A program made the translations under genes and the position numbers. The notes beneath the pieces are model-generated. The model was given only the letters and a program-made list of their open reading frames with translations, was not told the DNA's origin and searched no databases. From the NCBI RefSeq assembly GCF_003860465.1, contig NZ_CP034187.1, positions 100,280-164,279 on the forward strand: a DNA stretch of 64,000 nucleotides. Direction: 5' to 3'. The stretch's first letter is position 1. Every line of letters starts with the position of its first letter. Positions 54,503 to 62,349 of the stretch are shown one piece after another. This DNA comes from Deinococcus psychrotolerans (GTDB lineage Bacteria > Deinococcota > Deinococci > Deinococcales > Deinococcaceae).

Positions 54503-56380
54503 TCAGGACAACCCGGCCAAAGTCTTCTCAATCAGATCGAGCGTCTTCTGATGCCGGGCCAGTTCGAATTGCAACTCGCTGATCTTATCGGCGATCGGTA
54601 GTTCTGCATTTTTCCACCGGGGCAAGTCATTCTTTAGTTGAACTACAGCAGCTTCGATCACTTTGAGCTTCGCGGCGCGCTTGCGGTCCATGCTGATCTG
54701 CACTTTCCCAGTTGCTTGTGGTGAGAGCGGAGCGGAAGTAGACCTAAATTTTCTCTCAAGATCGGCCCGCCACGCTCGAAGATCCTGTTGACGCTTCGGA
54801 CCGACCCCCTTGATACGGTCGATCTGTGGTGTGATGTGCTTGGCGTTAGATACTCCATGCTGATTCAGTGTGGCAATGAGACCTGGGCCGACCCCAGAGA
54901 TCATGTCCGTACCAATAATTTGTTGAGCGAGGTATTGGCTGAGTAAATCCTGCTGTTGATTGATGTGCTGGCTGCGTAACTCTTGCTGTTCTTCCTGATT
55001 AATTACCTGCACCTCACGGCGAAGGCCTTCAAGTTCTTTTATCGCTGTTTTGTATCGTGCCTGAGCACTTTGGTTCTGCTGGTGGGAAAAGGACTGAGCA
55101 ATTTTCTCTCCGAGAGATTCAATTTTGTATTGGTGCTGCCCCTTTGCTTCTATAAGCTGCTCCCGATACCGCCTTTTCCGTTGTTCTTCGAGCGACCCAG
55201 AGGAAAATATGTTCCATATTCTGTCGAGTAAAGAATCTGACAGAGGCGGCCAATCTGAAATTTGGAAGGGTTCAGGAATCTCCTTTCGAATGATCTCCTG
55301 AGGCGGAAGGGGCATTGGGACAGCCTGCACGGCCAGCCAGATCCGCTTGATTTCCACTTCAACGTTAATCCGCTGAGCACTTGGTGGAACGCCCGCCTGA
55401 GTCGGTACGCCCTGGTTTTTAAGGCACTCGGGACAAGGCATACGCCGGTCATGCCAGTGAGACGGTTTGTTACGGCATGGTGTCAGGTGCTTGCTAAGAT
55501 CAGCCAACACCGTCTCCCATTCGCTTGCAGCGGGCCTATTGCGGTGTACCGGTGAAAAGGCCCGCTCAAAGAAATCCTGAAGCGTGAGGTGTAATGAACT
55601 GAGCCGCAACGTAGCAGGTGGAGGCTTGACACCCGTTCTCCGCTTGAGAGAGTAAGCGAATTGATCTGCCGCGATGGCCTCTGCCAGGCTGGGTGCAGCC
55701 TTGTTGTCGTGAACTCCAGCGTAGGGATGCCGTCCATCGAACAGCAGGTGAAAGATCAGCGAAGCCAAGCCGAACAGATCGTGGTCGGCGGTGCGCAGGA
55801 GCTTACCCAGCGCTTTACCCTGAAGTTCGGGTGGCGTGAACTCCGGCGTGCCTACCGGACAGGGATACGTCTCGCTTCCCAATTTGATTTGAAAGGAATC
55901 GGTGTCTATAAAACGGACGGTACCCCCCCGCGATACCATGACATTTCTGGAGCTCACGTCACCCATCAGATGACCATGCATGTGCAGCACCGCGAAGCCC
56001 CGAGCGACATTACGGGCAACGTGAACCAAAAAACGTCCATCGACATTGGGAAACGATTGTCGGCGAGCGGCGATCCGGTAGAGCATATGGAGTTCTTGGA
56101 AGTCTGATGCATCTACAAGCGGCATAACGAAGCCCTGAACTTTCCCAGTGTGGTCTTTGAGTACACTTTGCGGCCAAGCACTGACACTGAGTAGCTGTGT
56201 ATCGCTGGTCTTGGCTAAGGCGTCCAACTTCCGAGCTGTCTGTTGATCAGGAGGATTGAGATAGATCTTCGCCACAGTGTCCCGGCGACCAAGCACTGCG
56301 TACACCGTTCCCTGTCCTCCTCTTCCGAGCGTGCGTGCCAGAACCACCGCCTGGCCTTTGCCATCAACGTAGTTGGTCAT
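54503..56380 (-). CDS. YegI-like serine/threonine kinase with helix-hairpin-helix, 625 aa
   Basis: Kinase domain at about 10-290: Gly loop LGRGGQGTVYAV, Lys in DTVAKIYL, catalytic loop GHLMGDVSSRNVMVS (Asp) and metal site VRFIDTDSFQ. A CPECLKNQG zinc-like bit follows, then a coiled coil (about 385-470) and a helix-hairpin-helix region (ISGVGPGLIATLNQHGV; IDRIKGVGPKRQQDL). This is the kinase of a TerY-P type triad. Its start overlaps the phosphatase stop as ATGA. Confidence 0.88.
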   Translation of the reverse strand: MTNYVDGKGQAVVLARTLGRGGQGTVYAVLGRRDTVAKIYLNPPDQQTARKLDALAKTSDTQLLSVSAWPQSVLKDHTGKVQGFVMPLVDASDFQELHMLYRIAARRQSFPNVDGRFLVHVARNVARGFAVLHMHGHLMGDVSSRNVMVSRGGTVRFIDTDSFQIKLGSETYPCPVGTPEFTPPELQGKALGKLLRTADHDLFGLASLIFHLLFDGRHPYAGVHDNKAAPSLAEAIAADQFAYSLKRRTGVKPPPATLRLSSLHLTLQDFFERAFSPVHRNRPAASEWETVLADLSKHLTPCRNKPSHWHDRRMPCPECLKNQGVPTQAGVPPSAQRINVEVEIKRIWLAVQAVPMPLPPQEIIRKEIPEPFQISDWPPLSDSLLDRIWNIFSSGSLEEQRKRRYREQLIEAKGQHQYKIESLGEKIAQSFSHQQNQSAQARYKTAIKELEGLRREVQVINQEEQQELRSQHINQQQDLLSQYLAQQIIGTDMISGVGPGLIATLNQHGVSNAKHITPQIDRIKGVGPKRQQDLRAWRADLERKFRSTSAPLSPQATGKVQISMDRKRAAKLKVIEAAVVQLKNDLPRWKNAELPIADKISELQFELARHQKTLDLIEKTLAGLS

Positions 56381-57189
56381 GCGACCGGCGTTTCTGTTTT
56401 TCTATTCGGCAGAGTCCGCCGACTGCACAGAACGAGCGTCTTGTCATCGTTGGTACGGGCATTGACATTTGGAGAGTTCAGAAAGCGTATTAGCCCCGTC
56501 TGAAGGGCAAGATGTGCATCAGTTTCCATCCCCTCTAAGACATCAAGCGCCTGAAACATCGGCTCAAAAAATGGAGCGTGCGCAGACCTTTGTTGCAGTG
56601 CCAGAGCTAACGTCTGCAAACCGTCAGTCATCAGAGCCACCCGCTCCAGTTGAGTTTCGACGACACGAACATGAATATGATCGTCTGGAACGTCTGTTAC
56701 AAAGTAAGTCTGGTTAGCATATTCACCGTTATCTGGCCAGAAGATCAATTCCAATGCGGTATCTCGGGACTGGACAACTGCTGCACCGTCTCCCACTTGT
56801 AGGAACCAAGCTCGGTCAGGTAACACAGCCGCAACATTCAAAGTACACGCCAGATCGCGCAACATATAATTGCGTTCTTCAGCCTCGGCGTAGTTCTGTA
56901 ATAAGGTCTTCAGGTTATGGATCAATACGAGACCATCTTCTGATGTGAGGAATTCATTTCCATCAATCAGCCGAACCTCCAGCCACCGCAGCACTTCCTC
57001 ACAGACCTGGACACTGCCTTCATCGGAGTGCATCCCAGTACCAGCACCATCGGAGGTGACGACCAAGAGCAGAGATTCATCCCGGCCGGTGGTCACAACC
57101 TTCACGGCATGACTGTCTTGACAGGGCTGTCCGGTGCTTGTGTGAGACGTTCCAATAACCGACGCATGGATATGACGCCAGCACGACAA
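56377..57189 (-). CDS. PP2C-type protein phosphatase of the TerY-P triad, 270 aa
   Basis: Metal-binding PP2C motifs occur in order: TGQPCQDSHAV, VVTSDGAGTGMHSDEGS, WFLQVGDGAAVVQSRD, ALMTDGLQTLAL and TNDDKTLVLCSRR. Such phosphatases counteract the neighbouring kinase. It starts 2 bp after the vWA gene and overlaps the kinase gene by 4 bases, so all three are translated together. Confidence 0.9.
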   Translation of the reverse strand: MSCWRHIHASVIGTSHTSTGQPCQDSHAVKVVTTGRDESLLLVVTSDGAGTGMHSDEGSVQVCEEVLRWLEVRLIDGNEFLTSEDGLVLIHNLKTLLQNYAEAEERNYMLRDLACTLNVAAVLPDRAWFLQVGDGAAVVQSRDTALELIFWPDNGEYANQTYFVTDVPDDHIHVRVVETQLERVALMTDGLQTLALALQQRSAHAPFFEPMFQALDVLEGMETDAHLALQTGLIRFLNSPNVNARTNDDKTLVLCSRRTLPNRKTETPVA

Positions 57190-57191
57190 CG

Positions 57192-57887
57192 TTAAACCTC
57201 ACCCCACCCAGCAGGGCTTTTCAGCGGCACTATGTCTCCAGGTGTGCTTTGTGAAACACTCTTGAGGCTAGCGGACAGCCACAAAAAGAGCTCGCGGAAT
57301 TTTAAACCGCTGAGCGAAATCGGATCCCGAACGGAGAGTTGGCGCAGCATTTCCATATCTGCACCTTTGACACCCACACTGAAAAAAGCGAAGGCTTTGC
57401 TCTCCTCACCCTGTCGAACCAGTTGTGCTGCGTGCTTCCACCCGTCCGTCGGTCCACCGTCTGTAATCAGGAAGACCCACGGGCGGTAGAGACCGATTCC
57501 ATTTTGCCGGATGACTTCTTTTCGACGCTTAAGCATGGCGAGTCCATGAATCACGGCAGCGCCCAGTGGCGTATCGGACTCGGCCTTCAGGGAAGGCGGA
57601 ACAAAGTGCTGGGCAGACGTAAAATCCATCACTTCACGTACAGGACCGAACGACACGATCGCCACCTCACAGCGGGCGGCGGCGAGTGGATCATTCGCTA
57701 GGTCATCTCTAAACTCAACCAGACCTGCATTGAGTTGCGAAATCTTCTCGCCCCGCATACTGCCGCTGTTGTCCAGCAGCAGTAGAACGGGACAACGTGG
57801 CTCCGGATTTTCTGCAAACTCTGCAAGGTCGAATGGGAGTTGATCAAAATCGCTATCTGGCATAAAGGGATTGTAAATGAGAGTCAC
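57192..57887 (-). CDS. TerY/YegL-like von Willebrand A protein, 231 aa
   Basis: vWA fold with the metal-ion-dependent adhesion site VLLLLDNSGSMRGEKISQLN, later FLITDGGPTDGWK, and a typical TerY C-terminus (LSVRDPISLSGLKFRELFLW). First gene of the vWA-phosphatase-kinase triad, a set predicted and in part shown to act in phage defence (TerY-P). The start may be GTG 57887 or the in-frame ATG 57863; neither has a strong ribosome site. Confidence 0.87.
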   Translation of the reverse strand: MTLIYNPFMPDSDFDQLPFDLAEFAENPEPRCPVLLLLDNSGSMRGEKISQLNAGLVEFRDDLANDPLAAARCEVAIVSFGPVREVMDFTSAQHFVPPSLKAESDTPLGAAVIHGLAMLKRRKEVIRQNGIGLYRPWVFLITDGGPTDGWKHAAQLVRQGEESKAFAFFSVGVKGADMEMLRQLSVRDPISLSGLKFRELFLWLSASLKSVSQSTPGDIVPLKSPAGWGEV

Positions 57888-57941
57888 TTACAGATACTGA
57901 CATTCCCCTACCAGCAAGGACGGGGCGTAGGCCTTGACTGA

Positions 57942-59517
57942 GGGTGACTCAGTTTTGCGGTTCTTCCGTTGATTCCGTGCAGCCTGTCAGCTCGCGAACA
58001 ACACACGGGTGCGGAGCGTTTCAAATGATCCCCGCCCATACATCTGGCGCTTGCTCAGCTTGATTTTATTGACGATCCCTTCCATCGGGCCATTGCTCCA
58101 GGGCAGGGTCATTGCGGCCAGAAGCGCCTCGCGTTCTCTTGCTAGGCTGATCGCCAGCGTCTGAATGTCCGGCAAGCCGCATGAAGCGGCTTGCTCCAGC
58201 CACCCGTCTAACGTCTGGGCGTCACCCTGGGCGAACAGCCAACGGAACTCCAGGGCCAGAGGACGCATCTGGCTGACTGACACGCACTTTTCCATCAGTA
58301 ATTTCAGTAATGTTCGCTCATTCGCCCCAAGTTGGTCGTCGTTCTCCAGGATGATCCAGACCACCTGACCCACCAGAAAATCCGCACGTCGCCATTCCGT
58401 TTTTCTCTGAGCGGGCACCAACTCGCGCGGAACCTCTGGGTGCTGGGCATCTTCGATCCGGCGCGACAGGGTTTCCTGGTGAACTATCTTGTACCCACCA
58501 GGAAACCCCTCCTGCTGGACCTTCCGGAGTAATGTCATGGCATTGCGCTCCCCTGCCTGCCAGGGTTCCCAGAGTCGCTCATCATAGGGATCAAGCTTGC
58601 TCTTCCATGGTGGGTGACGGGTAGGCGGTACCTGTTCCACTCGCAAGCTAAAACGAACGAAGTGGTGGTTCCGGTGAAGATCTCGGGCAATCTGCAGCGC
58701 AGATTGCCCCTGAGCTGCCAAAGATTTGATCTGTGCCACCTCGCCACATTGACGCTCGTAACGTGCCTGACGCTCCGCCCCTTCCCGACTCGCCCGCTCG
58801 TACTCGGTGGACCGGTCCCGGCTGATGATCTCAATTTTTGGATGTTGCAAGAGCCACTGAGTCACGGTCTCAGCCTTGCGATCTGGCAGGAGATCTATCG
58901 CCTGTCTGGTTTCCAGATTGACAATGACGTTTTCGTAGCGCAAACCCTTTTTGAAGGCGAGGTCGTCGATCCCGACGACCCGTGGGACCGGACCAGGGAG
59001 TGGGCAGATACGCTGCTGCTCAGTCAGGAGGCGTTCTCCACTTACCCGCAGTAAGAGGGAGGCAGGAAGCCTCCTGCCTCCCTCTCCGCCCACAGTCAAG
59101 ACAAACTGTCAAAAAAGCCGACAGACGAGAGCGCTGTAGCGTGAGTATGATGCGACCAGCTCGGGAAATTGCTCAGCAAACGTACGTACTGGACGGCAGT
59201 TACGACAACGAAACCGGCGAACTTGAAGCTGGATGCAAACCTATAAACGGCCCTAGGGGAGATGTTGAAACCGTCGTGCATAGTGACTGTGAATGCTGCG
59301 GGAGAGAACATTGCATCTGGGGCAGGGCTGCTCTGTGGCGCAACTCACCAAGTGGAGGCAGACCATGTCTGCCTCCACTTCACATCGTGCTACCACGACT
59401 TGGAGTTTTGGGGGAAACAGCTTGCTCAGCACATTGTCGAGTGTTTGCATACCTCTCAGGTAGCACACCCAACAGGCTGCACGGAATAAACGGAAGAACC
59501 GTGAAAACGGGGCAGGC
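57942..59517 (-). mobile_element. Dead ISL3-family element
   Basis: Ends share GGTTCTTCCG preceded by GTTTT-rich sequence, one at 57942-57968 and the inverse at 59491-59517. The element is about 1.58 kb. Its transposase has in-frame stops. The terminal block is the same as in the 187-bp miniature element at 43645-43831. Confidence 0.7.
57987..59450 (-). pseudogene. ISL3 transposase with three in-frame stops
   Basis: From the N-terminus: MQTLDNVLSKLFPPKLQVVV and CPRCNVLSRSIHSHYARRFQ with its zinc knuckle, then a TAG where Trp is expected, another TAG four codons on, QVRRFRCRNCRPVRTFAEQF, a TGA, and then a continuous 370-codon stretch (VVGIDDLAFKKGLRYENVIV; IISRDRSTEYERASREGA; LPWSNGPMEGIVNKIKLSKR). 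All parts are in one frame, so three nonsense codons rather than frameshifts disable it. DDE residues are preserved. Confidence 0.82.
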
Positions 59518-59710
59518 TCACAGGTATATCCATTTTCGTCTTTCATGAGCTGAGGGGCGCGAACTCGTTTGACATGTTCTGGTCTGGCATCAACGAACTT
59601 CAGGTCTCAAAGTCGACTGCTAACTTTCAGATTCTATGGAAGAGATTTGAGACAAATGGAGTGGTAAAATTAGAGTTAGCGTTGCTCTTATCTTTAATGT
59701 AGATATACTT

Positions 59711-60730
59711 ATGACTCATCTTCCTGTAAATCCAAAAATTTCTGGTTGTTCATTTTTCGCTCAGCGTCTCGCCGTTGTTGTAGGGGAGGAGACCATGCGG
59801 CTTCCGGGATGGGCCAGTAGTCTAGTTGCTCTTGGCCAGTACCTCGCTACCTTGGATGACGCTCACCCTCCTTTAACGGCTGTGCTTGAATTACCCACCC
59901 GACGTTATGCTGCACTCCTCGTTGCTCTAGGTGCAGTGTATGGACGTCAAACACGTCCTGTCTTCACAACCAATGACTTCGACGTTCTGGCAAGTCTCTC
60001 CACACCGATCAAAGTTCGCTACCGCTATCAATCGGTGGCTTTTGATGGCGTGCTTGAGGGCTGCGTTGACAGAGACGGTGAAGCTCACTTGGTGATAGGT
60101 CGTCCTGGGGGGGCGTTCCATTATCTCCCCCGATCGATGAATTCACAGCTTATCGCTATTGGCGAGGATGTCCACTTAGGTGGGCATCACCGCAATCTAC
60201 AGTTTAGTGGTGAATACCTTCGGCGACAGTGGGCTTTCGCAGCTGGCGTCTTTTGTAAAGTCGATCCGTCGGATTATCTCCTGGCCGACCGTCAGGACGT
60301 TATTCTATTTGGTCCGGCGGGTCCCCTGAATTACGAAGCTCGTCTTCCAATGGCTATTTACGATTCTGAAGGAGTGCCACAATTCGGCGAACTCCGCGAA
60401 GCAGTGCGCGTTCAGGATTGGCGTGATGAAGGCAGCGTCAATACAGAACTCTTGCCTTTGTCTAGTGAAGGCGAGCTTCATTTACCAGAGGAAGCTCGCC
60501 TCTTTCCGCCAATCGCTGTATTTGATGGCGGCTTTGGGTACGCGAATTGGCGTTATCTGATTCAAGGTCATCACGTAGCGCTTCTCACGCCCGGCCGAAT
60601 AGGATTTCAGCAGGGTGACGCTGCCGTGAGTGAGTCGTTCTACGCCCGTGCGGATGAAGTTGAGCTTCCCTGGGAAGTGACCCAGGGATTTCCGGCTGGT
60701 CAGCTGTTGGCCTTTACAAGGCACGCATGA
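59711..60730 (+). CDS. Unknown protein A of the NERD-helicase operon, 339 aa
   Basis: Not recognised. A hydrophobic helix-rich N-terminal part (PGWASSLVALGQYLATLDDA; AALLVALGAVYGRQTRPV) is followed by beta-rich segments (IKVRYRYQSVAFDGVLEG) and a C-terminal region with DVILFGPAGPLNYEARLPMA and VFDGGFGYANWRYLIQGHHV. No signal peptide, no transmembrane helix is certain. Its stop overlaps the next start by 4 bases. It is the first gene of a three-gene operon. Confidence 0.7.
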   Translation: MTHLPVNPKISGCSFFAQRLAVVVGEETMRLPGWASSLVALGQYLATLDDAHPPLTAVLELPTRRYAALLVALGAVYGRQTRPVFTTNDFDVLASLSTPIKVRYRYQSVAFDGVLEGCVDRDGEAHLVIGRPGGAFHYLPRSMNSQLIAIGEDVHLGGHHRNLQFSGEYLRRQWAFAAGVFCKVDPSDYLLADRQDVILFGPAGPLNYEARLPMAIYDSEGVPQFGELREAVRVQDWRDEGSVNTELLPLSSEGELHLPEEARLFPPIAVFDGGFGYANWRYLIQGHHVALLTPGRIGFQQGDAAVSESFYARADEVELPWEVTQGFPAGQLLAFTRHA

Positions 60731-62349
60731 CCCACAAGACTGATTTTGCGGCGGCCACGATGTTGCACCTGGTGTCCAGCTCTGAATTTCAAGTGTTGGT
60801 ACCGCAGCACCCTGGACTTGAGTGCCTTTCCCGCGCTCTTCGTCGTTTGTATTACATCCTCAAAGACACTGAGAATGACCCAGAAGCGGAACGCCTACGC
60901 GCCACGCTCTACCGTGCCCGGCTAAATGCTGTTTCTGGTACGTTGCCGCTGAGTCATCCGCTGATCTGGAACAGCGATACAGAGGGGGAAGTGAGAGACC
61001 TTACTGAGTCTCTTGCGATAGCTTTACCAGCGGTATCGGAGCATGTAACTGAGGCGCTCCGGGTATTAAAACTTCTGCAGCTATTTGATGTCAATCCCAT
61101 GGCTAAAGCGCTTCAGGAGGACATCGATCGGCGGCGGGTACAGCCTAAGCCGCCCGTCTGGCCCGGGTTCTTAAATGTCCCTGAGCGTTGGGCCTTGGTT
61201 GTTAGACCTGCTTTGGTCGACGCTATGCGCAGCCAATGGCGTGAGGAAGAAGAGGTTGCGGTCATCACACCCAAAGAGATGACAGGCGACCAGATCTTTG
61301 AACACGTATATCTTTTTGGTGCCGCTCGGCGCTACCCGGCGGCCCTGCTCTCCTGTCCTCATTCTCCGAGTGTGACCTTATACCGTTACGCCTTCACATT
61401 TGACGAGGACATTCGTCTTCCTCTGGTGGAGGTGCTTCGCGCTCAGTCACCCACTTCTGTCAAGACCCAGCAGTTGCCATTCCTACTGGACATTGAGAAG
61501 GTGCGGTGGCAAGAAGGCCCTGTAAAGCCTCACCAATCGGACACCCTCTCAGAATCTGTTGCTGCTCTCGACGAGCCACAAGAGGATCAATACGTCGTAT
61601 GGCAGGACGAAGGAGTGCCTGAGACACAAACGAGCGCAAATTCTTCGGTCAGTAGTGTGAAGCAACAGCTGGTGCGGGAGGTCAGTATTCAAACTCAAAA
61701 TGGGCCGCGGACCATTCGGCTAGATGAGTTAGAGGCGACGCCATGCCTCAACGTGAGTTATCCCCCTTCAGTGGAAGCCGTGACTGGCGCTACCGTTAAG
61801 GTAAACGATGTGCTGCTGCTTCGTACAGAAGGCACGCAACTGGCTTACAGTCGTGATCTTGCCCGTGCTCAGTTCGGTCCCGAGTACCTGCAGGCAAGCC
61901 AGTTACTTCAGGACTTCAAAATGCAGTTGAGGCAGTCGGTAAACGCCGCTGGCGGACGTAAACGGGCGGTCAAATTGATGGTGCGCGCTGGTGCCGATAG
62001 AAGCTGCACAGTAGCCAACCTGAGTTCTTGGTATACGATGACCATCTTCAGGCCGGACTCGGAAACCACCTACGCAGCCTTACTGAGCTTCACTGGCTGG
62101 ACCGACCGACGCAATAGTCTGGACCGGGCCATTCAACTACTACGCTCCTTACACATTCACGCGGGGCAACAAGCAGGTGAACAGCGTCTACAGCTCCTGC
62201 TGAAGCTGGATTTCTTGGCGCTTGAGGAGCATGGTTACCTCGAAGCCAAGTTAGGAGGCGGTAGCATCCATGCTCACCGGGTTCTGCATGTAGCCGTGTC
62301 ACCTTGGCCAACACCATTCGGCAACGAATTGGGAAATATACCTCAGTGA
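60727..62349 (+). CDS. Unknown protein B of the NERD-helicase operon, 540 aa
   Basis: Not recognised. The N-terminal half is helical (about 1-190) with a conserved-looking alpha/beta stretch (LPLVEVLRAQSPTSVKTQQL). Residues ~270-330 are acidic and low-complexity, likely a linker. The C-terminal half contains VQLLREGTQLAY-type strands and RSCTVANLSSWYTMTIFRPD. The ATG overlaps gene A's TGA and its TGA overlaps the next GTG, so the three proteins are probably made in fixed ratio and may form a complex. Confidence 0.68.
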   Translation: MTHKTDFAAATMLHLVSSSEFQVLVPQHPGLECLSRALRRLYYILKDTENDPEAERLRATLYRARLNAVSGTLPLSHPLIWNSDTEGEVRDLTESLAIALPAVSEHVTEALRVLKLLQLFDVNPMAKALQEDIDRRRVQPKPPVWPGFLNVPERWALVVRPALVDAMRSQWREEEEVAVITPKEMTGDQIFEHVYLFGAARRYPAALLSCPHSPSVTLYRYAFTFDEDIRLPLVEVLRAQSPTSVKTQQLPFLLDIEKVRWQEGPVKPHQSDTLSESVAALDEPQEDQYVVWQDEGVPETQTSANSSVSSVKQQLVREVSIQTQNGPRTIRLDELEATPCLNVSYPPSVEAVTGATVKVNDVLLLRTEGTQLAYSRDLARAQFGPEYLQASQLLQDFKMQLRQSVNAAGGRKRAVKLMVRAGADRSCTVANLSSWYTMTIFRPDSETTYAALLSFTGWTDRRNSLDRAIQLLRSLHIHAGQQAGEQRLQLLLKLDFLALEEHGYLEAKLGGGSIHAHRVLHVAVSPWPTPFGNELGNIPQ

